A program made the translations under genes and the position numbers. DNA of 64,000 bases from Haliclona indistincta (Eukaryota > Porifera > Demospongiae > Haplosclerida > Chalinidae), in the NCBI GenBank assembly GCA_964017065.1, contig OZ024784.1, positions 11,389,152 to 11,453,151 on the forward strand, written 5' to 3'. Shown piece by piece: positions 32,901 to 44,900 of the stretch. Within the stretch, counting starts at the first letter, position 1; each line of letters starts with the position of its first letter. The notes beneath the pieces were generated by a model. That model saw only the letters and a program-made list of their open reading frames with translations. It did no database searches and was not told where the DNA came from.

Positions 32901-35900
32901 GGTTAAAGCTGACTTACACAGACGTGAACAACTTGAGTGTCTAGCCTGCTTACCGGCAGCAAGATTCTGCGCACAGTACGGTTCCTACACCACGCAGCGT
33001 AAGTTGCAAAGGACTAGAAGCCTCTGTGAGTGTGATAATGACTTCAACAAGATTCTACTAGGCGTGCTCCTACTATTTAGGCTCGCAGCATCGATGAATT
33101 GTCAGTGCTAGTCTCTTCATCCATTACAATACTAACAAGTATCATGTTGTCAAATCATACCTGGACTTGACATTATGCTGTCTGCGTCCTCAACCTCTTT
33201 AACTATTTTAAACCTTTCAATGAATGATTATTCTTGTGATTGGTAATATTAAACATTTAAACCACACTCCTTACTCTCAAGAGGCTGTGCACGTTCACAT
33301 CTCTGCTAGACTAGTATCTATATACTGCTCACAGAGTTGTAAGAATGAAATAACATCTAACATAGAATACAACTAATAAGTTCAAACTGACAGTGATCAA
33401 AAAAGTAACAGGAACAAGTAAAGTAAAAAATTTTTAATAAAAAACTGAAAAGTGTAGGGATGACTCTTAAAAAAAGGAAAGGAACAAGATGGGATGATGC
33501 TTGCAAAAGTAAAGGAACAAGATGGAATAATGCTTGCAAATGTAAAAGTCCCAAGTATCCCTACATCAGCGGCTTGAAGGAGGACGCAGTCCGATGGAGT
33601 AATTGACGGTTGTGAATCTGTGTTTGGAGGACGCAGTCCGATGAAGTAATTGACGGTTGTGAATAACTATAATAATAGGTATCTGTGTTTAGGAGGACGC
33701 AGTCCGATGAAGTAGTTGACAGTTGTAAATAAGCTGCAGGTAGCTGTGTTTGGAGGACGCAGTCCGATGAAGTAGTTGACAGTTGTAAATAACTAGAGGT
33801 ATCTGTGTTTTGGAGGACACGGTCTGATAAGTAATTGACGGTTGTAAAAGGTATAAGAAGAGGATTCCGCATTTGTCAATTGCACGTCATCGCAGCAAGC
33901 CGCTGATGTAGGGATACTTGGGACTTTTACATTTGCAAGCATTATTCCATCTTGTTCCTTTACTTTTGCAAGCATCATCCCATCTTGTTCCTTTCCTTTT
34001 TTTAAGAGTCATCCCTACACTTTTCAGTTTTTTATTAAAAATTTTCTATTGCAAGGGTGACCTTTTACCATTCGCCATGATTCCCCAGAATCTGGGGAAT
34101 CCGTTCACACTTGAATATTTGTTTGTGATATTAGCCCGTATATTCACGTGAAAATGGCGCTCTAAGAGGCCTACTGTCTGCGTTGCAACCTGTAGAAGCG
34201 GATCTAGTGCTCAAGTACGAGCAGCGAAGTCCTGTCTGTGTTCGCGCGGTCTCTACTGTGTATGGTGACTCTGTGCTGACATGTTTGAAATACAATCGTT
34301 CACAGAGTATCTTCGAAAACCCAGTATCTGGCGTCTACCACGTTGCTGCATTCGTCAGCAGCGTAACTACAGCAACGCTGTGCACAGCAGGCCTTGTACA
34401 GCCCTGTATCGACAATCAGTAGGCAAGCCACGTGTTTTCATAGGTAGCGCATGCGCACAATTACCCATGCAATAGATACCAGGCCTTAAGGGTGCTCAAC
34501 ACTAATTAATATTCATAAGGCGGCGCCGTTGCTATGGGCTAGATTTTCGTGTTATAAAGCTGCTACGAACACATCGCTAGCAGAACAGCACTACCACTGG
34601 AAGTACAGCTTGCATAACAAGTTTCAGCGAGGTAGCTTACGTTGACGGGTCGTCAGAGGCGCGACAAAAACCACGCCTACATGTCTAAAAGACTTTTTTA
34701 CTGTGCGTCCCAGATTGCTGAAACCAAGTTTCTGTGGGTATTTCGACACGAAGAATACAGCAACGGAGAGCTTTTGGCAATACAGCAGCGACTAACAGTA
34801 CTTACGTAACTTATCTTGGCTGTTGAGTACGCAATTCGAAAAAACTCTCCGTTACAGTGTTGGCCACGTGTAGGTGACGATCTTGGCGCTGTATAAACGT
34901 ACTCCAGTGCTTCATGCCCGAGTTTTATACTGTTTTGTGCTTTCTCTGCGCGTACACGAAGTACAGCATACTACAAAGCGCGAAATGATATTCACAACCG
35001 TGTGACGATATTCACAACCGCATAATGATATTCACAAATACTGACCGCCTTATGAATATTAATTAGTGTTGAGCACCCTTAATTTTCGCTTATTCGTTCG
35101 TTTCGTTGCGAAAATTAATGGCAGGGGACGAGGCTATCAGTACTGTGCAGTAAAGCATTTCGAGGAATTATGCTTTGCAGTTGACACATTGCTGACTGAG
35201 ACTTTGGGTCTAGGAAAAAGAAAGCTCGATTGAATCCTGATCCTGTGCCAACTATCCAAAGAGAAAATTTTAAGAAGAAAATCGATCTACCTACACGAAC
35301 CAAGAGGAGGAAGTCAGAAGCATATAAAAAGCGAGAACATCTTATAGGGTGAACCAAGAGGAGGAAGTCAGAAGCATATAAAAAGCGAGAACATCTTATA
35401 GGCTGAGTTTCAAAATAATTATAGCAGTAAAGTCAATTATTCAACTGTGCAGGTTCTTGAATCAGTGATGAATGAACAACAGGCATTGCAATAAGTAGAG
35501 AATGCTGTTCCTGAAAAAACCATGATAGGTTTAAACTGATAATTATTGTTACATTGAACTGCTGATATAGGTACAAGAATCTGGTCTGTTACTGTCCAGG
35601 CTTGTCCAGAGAAAGCACATGTTGGTCTTCAGCGTAGCCCTCAACAGAATACAATTGGTAAAGAAACTACCTATGCATGCATGATCAAACCATTATTCTT
35701 CATGCTATAGGTTTTCAAACATAAGTGGTGTCAAAGGATATAGCTATAGCTAAACACAAAACAAGATTTTCATCACATTCGTAGCATTAAACATCCAATG
35801 ATGGAAAGTGAAACCCTTCATAATTGCCCGATGGAAAAGTGTCTCTGATTTTCTTTACAGCACAAGCTGGCAATGTCACTCTGATTTTCTTTCCTAGCCA

Positions 35901-38900
35901 CCCCCAGCACAATCTTGTGAGAGTTCGCGCCCACTTAAATACTGACGATAAGCAATGTATCTGAACTTCATACATAAAATCAAAAAAGAATATGTTCATG
36001 ATGTAGGTCTAAGTCAAATTTTTTCCACAAGTACTTACTCGTTTAATGATGGAGGTGCATGAAGATTCTATTCCATGTTCCTGTCTATACTGACAATAAG
36101 CTGCTCGCAACACCCATACATTTAAGCATAGAGCATTAAAACCAGGGTGCTGTGTAATGTAAGTCACAGAGGGATCATTGGCTTCAGATATAATTTTGCC
36201 AAAATTTGGCTGATTTCTTAGCAGCAATCACATTCAAGATAGGTTTGCATAAGAGTGCAATGGCTACAATGACACCTGTAAAATTGAAAACATTGGCCAA
36301 TGTTTTATTTTGTAAGCACATACCAAGATAGATCTGTTAGTCTAGAGTCCTCATCATCATCCACTGTGCTGCTACTGGACTCTGTATCGGTATCAGAAGC
36401 ACTTGGCTCAAAGCTATAAGGCCCAGGCATTGAAGGATCCAAAAAATCAGACTCAATGTCACTTGAAACATCCAGAACCTGACATACTGACTCAACTAGT
36501 TAATTCCCGCACACTCGAACTCGTATTCCCACATTGACGTCATCAATGACCACACCCACTTAATTATGCGTGGGCGACCTGCACTTTTTTAACTGCCTAT
36601 AACTCTGGAACCGCTTTGCACATTGCACTAAACTTTGTTTTACAATGTCTGCACACCATTATCTGGTGATTTCAGCTACCCTTTAACATTTTCGTGTAAG
36701 AGGATATTGATAACATAAACATACCTTACAATCATCCAATAAAACAGAAAGAGATTGAGATCTAATAGGGACAGGCATAAACATAACTTTGCTCTGTTCC
36801 AATTCTTTTAAACATGATGCCACTTCATCACAATGACACTCATAAACTGATGCTAGCTGAAGTGCCTCCTGTAACAAATAAGTAATAACACAGAAAATTA
36901 AAAAACATTTCTACAGAATGGTAACACGATTGACTGGCTAATAGACCATACATCCCTACATCAGTATAATTTCAGTGTAATTACAGGATATATTTCAGGA
37001 ATGCTGGTGTTGACTGAGAGTCCAGAATTATGTGCAGCCACTGATGTAGGGAAGCTTGGTCTATTAGCCAGTCAAACGTGTTACCATGTAATATTTAATG
37101 TATGGCTCCGCGTGTAACATCGGATTTGTACATACAAGCTTGCGGTCTATTTTCAACAACGAGACCGGAAGCAAGTGCGGACAAATCCGATTTTACACGA
37201 GGAGACATACATTAATTGTTTTGTTATATACTTGCACATGCGTATATCACTAGAAAAGCACGCTGCTATCGAGTATACCATAGCTAGCTAGCTATTACAG
37301 TATGGCAGACAAAGGAAATATTGGCACTAGTGCTGGGCGATTGTGCTATTTTGACCATCACGATCGATTGTTGCAAAAACATCACGATACAATTATTATT
37401 GCGATTATTTTAACAATTTTTTTTTTAAATAAACAGCTTGCAGTATACCAACTTTCTTTCTTTTTTATTCGGTTCAATAAACTTTCCTGTTATATTATAA
37501 AGTCAAAATTTTTTGAAAATTTCATGCATACAATCTTTGGCTGGGAATCCAAAGTAATCCCATGCCTTGCTTGTAGCTCCCACAGGTGGAACTTGAGAAG
37601 CCATAGTTTAGACAAGTTAGGCAACCAAAGTAAACAGCTATACTAGAGTCACACTGACTTGTCCAGCTCATTAAAAATACGAACTTTCAGGTTTTCTTTC
37701 AAGAGGGTGTTACATATTTTATAAAGTGGTTGGTTAATAAGCAATATAAACGATGAATATAATTATGCACAAATAATTTGCAACAAGTGAGCTTTACGTC
37801 AGTTTTCTGTCAAATACACACTCTGATCAAACATTTTATTTATAAGATCATTTAACAATACATTTACAACAACAAACACAAAGGGGCTGTGCAAAACACA
37901 GCAACCAACACCACACTTAAGTTCAATTTACTGTTTGGTTATAGCTACTTAGATGTCCTCGTCGCTGTCGGAATTAGCCACACAACTATTGAGAGAGACA
38001 GGGTTTGAGGTGGTAGCTAGCTCACTAGTGGCTTCATCATCTGATGATTCATCACTGGATTCACCACCGTAATGGATGACAAACTCTGACACGACAAACT
38101 GCCTGTCGAGTCTGTCAGCCTTCCAGTAGTGATCCTCAACTTTGTTTCTGACATGCTTGACAAGGTCAGACCACCGCTCAGGAGTTACCACCTCAAAACC
38201 TTCCCAAGCAAGACGTTCTACCTCGTCAAGCTTAAACAATCGGTTGTTCGCCTTTATGTGGCCCTTGACTTGTTCCTGTTGTTGTTGTTTGAGTCTGCGG
38301 TGTTCCTGCTGTTGTTTGAGGCATGGATGCTGTTGATGTTCCGGCACTCTGTCCTTCAAGTTGGGTCTGTGGGCTAATGTCATCCCCACGACGTTCTTTT
38401 AGTATTCTCCGTATAGTTCGTATGTTGATTTCTATTGAACAAGGTAACATACATGTTACACAGAGAAATGTAAGCCGGCGCGCACTCACGATCGTCTCGA
38501 TCAGTAAGATTTAAGAAGTATTATAGTAAGATTTAACTCACTTGTAGCGTCTGCTGTTCGTTGTAATGGTGCCTGTGTCTGTCGTTTCTTGTGCAGGTTG
38601 TTGAAGTAGTCGTACACGTTGCCTATAACCGTCTTTGTCTGCGATGTCAGTCGTATTCCTTGCCCTACCTTCGTTCGTCTCTTTGGAGTCGCCATCTTGA
38701 TAGTGTGTACAAGCTCACGCGATAATAACGTAGGCGGACCTTATAATGGCGACAAGTACTAGCTAAGTGTAGATCGCCTTTGAATTCTTCCAGGGTTTGT
38801 TTCTACTCCAAGGTGCGCGAGTCATGCATCAAATTAACCGCTCTAGAGCGCTTGTTTTAATAGCGAAACACCGCCGTTTATAGCTTATAAACTGAAAGAG

Positions 38901-41900
38901 TTATTCATGGGGCTAAAGAGGGCAAGTCAGCGTGACCCTGGTATAGTTAACACTGAAGTCTGGCACTGTGGCTGAATCAAACACACACTGGCAACATGTT
39001 TTGACAATGCACATGCACAAAACAAACTTTTGGTTAATCAATATCTAATGTATTCATAATCACCATTGGAAAACAATCTTGATTATTGCAACAATCCAAA
39101 TAATCGCCCAGCACTAATTGGCGCCGGCAAAGGAAGTATTGCCACCGACAAAGAGAATATTCCCCATCCTCCATCGAAAAAAACGGCTCTCATTGTCCTT
39201 AAAGTAAAAAGATCCACCGTCAAGATATGCCAGTGTGGACAAGACAACCATTGATTCAGCGCATGCTGGAGTCATATCGGACAACACTGCTATTTTGGAG
39301 AGTGGACAACCTCAAGGGCTTCATCCAGCGAGCCAGTTCCTGAAGGAATTCTGTCCTCTCATGAACCTGAGCTTATTACAAAATGGTTGTGTCGTTACGT
39401 TTGGAAACCCACCAAGAATCAGGCAAGCGGTACCCCCAAATCCTTATACATGCTCTTGTGTGGGCTTAAACGAAAAGCGGGCGTATAAAAGGGGAGGAGC
39501 CAGTCCACAATTTGCAAATGGCGGCCACACAAAAATGACACATGTGCCTGCGTGTACCCATGTACTGTCTCTGTATTGTCCTGTACACATTGTAGCGTAT
39601 TACAAGTATGTATGTTATCAGCACATAAGTGTGAACATATGCATGTTGTAAATAACGAGCACCATGGCGAACTTATCGAGAAAGCACGTAGCGTCTTCGA
39701 TATCCATTTCACGAGCCAAGAAGAAAGAGAGGTCTTTCACCATAGACTGAAGAATGTCCGTCAGATGCTAACACCGCCTGATAGTCAATCTCTCGACAAC
39801 TAATCGCTTTTCAAAGACACTGTGTGATATTGCTGAAGAATGACGACTGTTGTTAGCCATACAGCACAAGCAGCAACGCCTACACACTTTTTTCATTCTT
39901 CCGCGTTACTACAGCGTAATGTATACCAAGTTAACATTGTTTTACGCATGCGTGTAGTGTTAGTGGATGGCGGTGGCGCGAAAGCGGTTCAAAACTTTGT
40001 AAGTTTGAAAATCGCCGCCATTTCTGTATTAGCGGTCATTTTACATCCGGCCTGGCCCTGCCCTTTTTATACGCCTGCTGAGCTCGCGGAACGTCCGCGT
40101 CGATTCCGTAATTCCCAATGTTTTTATCCGCCCGCTGTTCGTTTAATAGAATTAGTAAATTGAATGGTGTTCCCTTCAATTTTCTTGATAAAGGTGATTC
40201 TAGATTTAGAGCGCTTCATAACACTCTCGACACTGTCTTCAGTACCTTGCATGCCGAAGGAATAGGCTCAGAGAAAAATCAGCTCCTGTTATTTCACTTG
40301 AAGACGAAGATTTGATGTGGGAGATGAAGGTGATGTCGTTTGAAACGCCTCGGTCTTTGCAAAAATATGGTATTTTTAGACTGGACTTCACTTTGCACTT
40401 CGTCGAGGGCAGGAACAATATGACCTTAAAGTTGAGCAATTGAAGCGCTTTCCAGAAGACAAGGGTGTGTATAACAAGTCTACTCACTATCAGTATGTGG
40501 AGTCTATTGCCAAAAATAACCAACATTGTTTTAAAGATAATACACGGCACGACAAAAACTGTAAGAGCGTATGCAATACCTGGATCAAGCAAATGTATTG
40601 TGAAAATTCTGGATTTCTATCTAAGTAAATTTCCACCTGATCCAAAAGCTTTCTATTTACGCCCTCGTGCAAAGTGTCCACCAACAGATGAAACAGATTG
40701 ATTTATCAATGTACGAGTAGGAATCAATACACTCCAGGCAATGATACCTAACAAGTCTGATAAAGCTGGAACTAGTGTAAAGTATGCAAACCATTCATTG
40801 AGAGCAACATCTGCAAGTAGGTTGTTTGCTTCTAGCATTCTGGAGAAGGTTATACAGGAGAAGAAAAGCCATCATAGCTTGGTGGGCTTGTGAGCTTACG
40901 AGAGGACAACCATGGAACAAGAACGTGCTGCTACTAGGGTAATTACTTCTGAAGTGAGTGCTGAAGACAAAGTGGATGTTGAGCAAGATGAAAAACAATC
41001 TTTACCAGAAGTGCAGAGTGCTGAAAAAGACAAGAAACCAGGAGTTGCAGTGTTCAGTGGTCAGCTACAGAACTACATGATCAATTTGTACTGTGACTCT
41101 AGCAATTGATTAGTTTCTTGTTTTGTCATTACACAAGGCAAAAATACGTTTTGTTATTACTCGTTGGAAGTCCCACTAGTGTGAGCGTGATTTTTGTGCA
41201 TTTAAGGTGCGCACGATAGAGTTCTTCACCTTCCGATAGGGCTGCTGTCATGCGTCTTACCTAAATAGTTGGCAATGCGGGCACTACTGTGCTGCTATGC
41301 GCCATGAGATTTATTCATGGTTGCTGCCAGACCCGGCCATGAGTGGTACAATACAGTTGTACCACTCTGAACTCCCAGTGCATACAGCGTTTTTCAGGAG
41401 CGTTGCAGCAACTAAATTAGCGATTGTCATCTTAGTCATATGATACTTTTATGGCTTATCATGTGATAAACTCTCTGGTAGATCTAGTTATAATGTAGTG
41501 AAGATGCCAAAAGCCATTTCAGCTGATCTCCGTTGGAGAATAGTGAGGTTTAGATTCACGTCGACGGTGAACGTGAACGCTAGATTGTGACGTCACGTTC
41601 ATTCTTTGAGATCAGTACAAAGTTGTAACAGATAATGTGCTGACGTCATAGATTCACCGTACTAATAAGGGTCACACACGGTAGTTTCTGTTGCATCCAG
41701 CCCTCGTTTAGCGTTAGTCACAACGCTCGGCCTAGAGTGCTACAGTGCGTGCAGCTTTCTGCGCTAGACAACCGTCGATCATCTAATAAAATTAATTATA
41801 GTAATTATAGTAATAACACGATTGCTTTCACTAACGTAAACAGCGTGCTGTTAGTACGCAAGGCTTTCTCCGATGTCTACAACAGGAATTAGTGCCGTTT

Positions 41901-44900
41901 GGTCGACTACCGTTTCGTCGACTCCCGATTCGTCGACTAATAAACACTGTTATTACGACGCGGCCACACCCACCTACGATATCAACGCTACAGTAACGAC
42001 TAAACCCTAAACCTTAAAAAACCTTCTCCTAACTACGCAAAGTTGGGAGGGTCGTCCTAACCCGGGCCTTCGGCCCTTGCTAAGCCTAAGGATCGTCGGG
42101 AGGGTAGTCCTAACCCGGACCTTCGGCCCTTGCTAAGCCTAAGGATCGTCGGGGTCTTCCTAAACCAGTGGGCGTTAATTGCATGTGTGAGTGCGTGGGC
42201 GTTAATTAATTGACTGGTCGAGTCGACCAAACGGCAGTCGACGAAGCGGGACCAGACCTACAACAGACCTGGAAGACGAAGAGCCAAGCTAGCCACAGGA
42301 CGAATGAAAGATTTCACGAAACCCTCGGCATGTTGCACATTGTAGAGTTAGCTCCTTAGTTTTGGTTTGCAGAAGGAGCTTTGCAGCTAAAGCCAACCTG
42401 CTTGCTATTGAAACTGCACTGCTATTAAACCAGAAGACAGCAAAGTGCTGACCACAACCTGTGTCAAGTGGGCGTGACCGTGAACAATGAGAAGGTAGCC
42501 ATTGCTCTTGGCTTCGATAGGCTTTTTCTTGAGATGTCTACGCACCCCCAGAGCTGTCCTGCTGTTTAGATGGAATCTACAAGTACCTAGGCAGTCAACT
42601 ATGGGCGCGTTTGTTGTCAGAGAAGTCTAAGATGGCCGTCATGCAAGGTGAGCCAGCCATAACTCAAGAACGAAAGCACTTTAGCAAAATCCACGTGTCA
42701 CATTGCAAGCCATTGTTGTGCTAAGCCTGTTCATACCTTTACCGAGTTTCAGAAGTGAGCGATGGTCTCTGCAGCTCATTGGACAGACAGAATGAGTGAA
42801 TGAATGACAAACTAAGTACCGTAACCTTCGCGCATGCGCCGAGGGTTAATAACATATGGCAAGTAGGTAAAACTAGTACTTGATTCAGACAGTTTAAACT
42901 TTTTAGAGCACATCGTAGTCTAAACTCGCCGTGATTTTATGGCGTCCTCGCGGACATTTCACTGCATAACTAGTGAACGGATACTTTCTAACAAATATCA
43001 CACCGTACGTCCCTCGAGGAGCTCCTGGAGCACTACTAGATACTACTTTCGCTAGCTGCTATCGAGCCGTTTGAGAGAATTTTGGCGCAAGAAATTGCGG
43101 TTTTTAGTTGCATTCGTTTTGCCCGCTACCAGACGGCGCGTTTGATTTGCTGCTTGCTTATTCTACTTTTGGAGAACAGCTGACTTTGGCGCATCGAATG
43201 ATGGTCTGCACAACGTTATAGCATGCTTCCTTTTGCTGCTACAGACGTTTATATTCTGTGAATATTAATTAGCTCAAACTGGTAACCGTCACCTTAATCT
43301 AAACCTCTCTAATTCTGTGGCTTCGACTTTATAAGACTTTATAAGTGCAAAACTATTGCTGAGCTGCTTTATGTCCATACCTCAACTGTGAGCCGAGCTG
43401 TTTCACGATACAACACAGCGCTGTAGCTGTATCGGTAAACCCGCGGCTTGAAGTCTTCGCAACAGTAATGCAAAGCTGTGGCCTGTGAAATCGCGGCATC
43501 ATCTGCTACTATCACGCGCCCGACACATGACCAAAGAAATCTGATTGGACAATTTCTCACGTGATGACATTGCACATTGTACTTTAAATGCAACTTTCCT
43601 GAAAAACGCTGTACATTTGCATTGGGATTTTGCCGTGTAACAATTCGTTTGTTACACTCATGGGCAGTCACTTTGCCAGGAATTAATTGAATATCCGATT
43701 TGTTCCACTGGCGTTGTCTTTGAAGAAAGGGTGGAGTATATAACAATCTGTGTTATTTCCTTGTTGGTTTACATCCATACATCCTTTTGATTTCGTTTGA
43801 CATCTTTTAATTTTATTGTGTTCTTTTTTCTTTTTCATTGAGTTTTAAATTTGTTGGTGAAGTTCAATCAAGATCATGTATGTACTGAACCGCTTTGTTT
43901 CCAGCATTAGTTTAGTTTTTGCTGTTGTTGATGGCTTTGCTGTCTAACCTGTTGCTCATATTATGCTGTACATCTCCAAAACCCTGAAACTACTACATGT
44001 ACCTCACCCACGCATGCATGCTCTTTTGCATGCTCTGCACAAGAGCATCTGCAACAGCATTCTTATTGCTGGATAATGGAACTAGCTGCTACCAGGAACA
44101 GGTGACGGAAAAGGGTTACCAGGTGTGGGTGCTTGGCCGACTTCTTCTGACATGCCTTCACGATGGCTCCGTCACAGTTGAAACAAATTCTTCTGCCTCT
44201 CAGCCTCGAGCACCTAATCATGGTAGCTGACACAATGGCAAAAAGTGTCTGACATTAAATTGAGCAATATGGAAGCAGTTGTGATGGTAGCCAGTCGCCT
44301 CAAACCCATTCGCCATCAAAATAATTATGTTCCAAAGCCTGAGGTGCCAGTATGCATTTTAAGTTCTCTGCATCCGTCAAAGCATCCTCTTGGAAGATGG
44401 ACTTGCCATTCTATGATGGAAGAAATTGCTGCCATCCCTGATATCTGCACGAGCTCTGCTAGATAGGTCTATGTGATGGTGCAAGTACTTCTTGTTTGTA
44501 GACAAGGTGATCAGGTGACGTGAGAAGAGTCTACCGGCTAAGACCACCTTAGTAGCCAAAGCCTGGTTCCTGATCAGCGACAATAATCACCGTTTTGTAG
44601 CCTTTCGGTGATCGTGCCACCTGCCACCTGCCTAGCTCTAGTAAGAGTTCCTAAAGTTTTGAGGTAAAAGTCTTGGCTCCTGTAGCTGCAAGTCTATCTC
44701 AATTGCCTGGAATATGAGAGTTAAAGAGGCCCCACGACTTTTTCAGCGAAAACAGGAATGCCTAGTAATTGAGAGTCCCGATTTTCTATTAATTTTTGCC
44801 TGTGAGCAAGGCCAGTGATACTGGCGGGCCAACCATGAAGTAGTCATCTATGTATTGGTTGAATCATTTCGAATGTGGTAGTTTTCAGTTAGTATCCAAA

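Larger units (their letters stand above)
32065..35136. mobile_element. Mutator-like non-autonomous element, 3072 bp, inserted in the THAP domain
   Basis: The ends are TAGCCTCGTCCCC and GGGGACGAGGCTA, flanked by a perfect 9-bp duplication TCAGTACTG. Subterminal GAAACGGACGAACG and CGTTCGTTTCG boxes are also inverted. There is no transposase. It holds a (TTC)n tract at 32510-32546, a foldback element (33421-34048) and a TTAA-type MITE (34490-35078). The stretches 32150-33420 and 34050-34485 hold nothing I recognise. Confidence 0.8.
31858..36568. mobile_element. Candidate composite DNA transposon with THAP gene (+) and Zn-ballast gene (-)
   Basis: The left terminal region ACGCATAATTAA followed by ATGACGTCAATGCGGGA is repeated inverted at the right (ACGCATAATTAA, a 16-base insertion, then ATGACGTCAATGTGGGA). 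Between them lie a plus-strand THAP domain starting 69 bp inside the left end and an antisense ballast-like gene ending close to the right end. Subtracting the 3072-bp Mutator-like insertion (32065-35136) gives an original size near 1.6 kb. The exact termini and a target duplication were not found. THAP domains bind transposon ends in P elements, which fits a transposon role, but no transposase catalytic domain is visible. Confidence 0.5.
37328..39116. mobile_element. hAT-type element, 1789 bp, inserted in the Crypton gene
   Basis: The ends TAGTGCTGGGCGATTGT and the inverted right end TAGTGCTGGGCGATTATT are flanked by ATTGGCAC (37320-37327) and ATTGGCGC (39117-39124), an 8-bp duplication with one mismatch. 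It carries no hAT transposase; instead a minus-strand gene of a different transposon class lies inside (37949-38695). Confidence 0.85.
37302..41109 (+). pseudogene. Crypton-type tyrosine recombinase (DUF3504/QRICH1-like), split and broken
   Basis: The start MADKGNIG (37302-37327) is separated by a hAT insertion from its continuation [15 protein letters not shown] (from 39117). Then [11 protein letters not shown] and [12 protein letters not shown] (core-binding region, about 39370-39478) are followed by a MITE (39480-40075). The catalytic part resumes: [54 protein letters not shown], then the H-x-x-R box [22 protein letters not shown], a TGA, and the tyrosine in AYERTT. The tail ends at 41109. 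Frameshifts occur near 39230, 40310, 40440 and 40620. The layout matches Cryptons and their domesticated relatives (ZMYM, QRICH1). Confidence 0.78.

Noticed and set aside
33577..33850. CRISPR-like repeats of about 20 bp with spacers
   Set aside because: The spacers are themselves near-identical, so it is a degenerate minisatellite inside a foldback element.
36039..36478. Nesprin KASH-like C-terminal exon
   Set aside because: It lies on the same strand near exon 5 and one frame looks hydrophobic (VIVAIALLC), but the Cys cluster and HPGFNALC block show it is the ballast-like gene.
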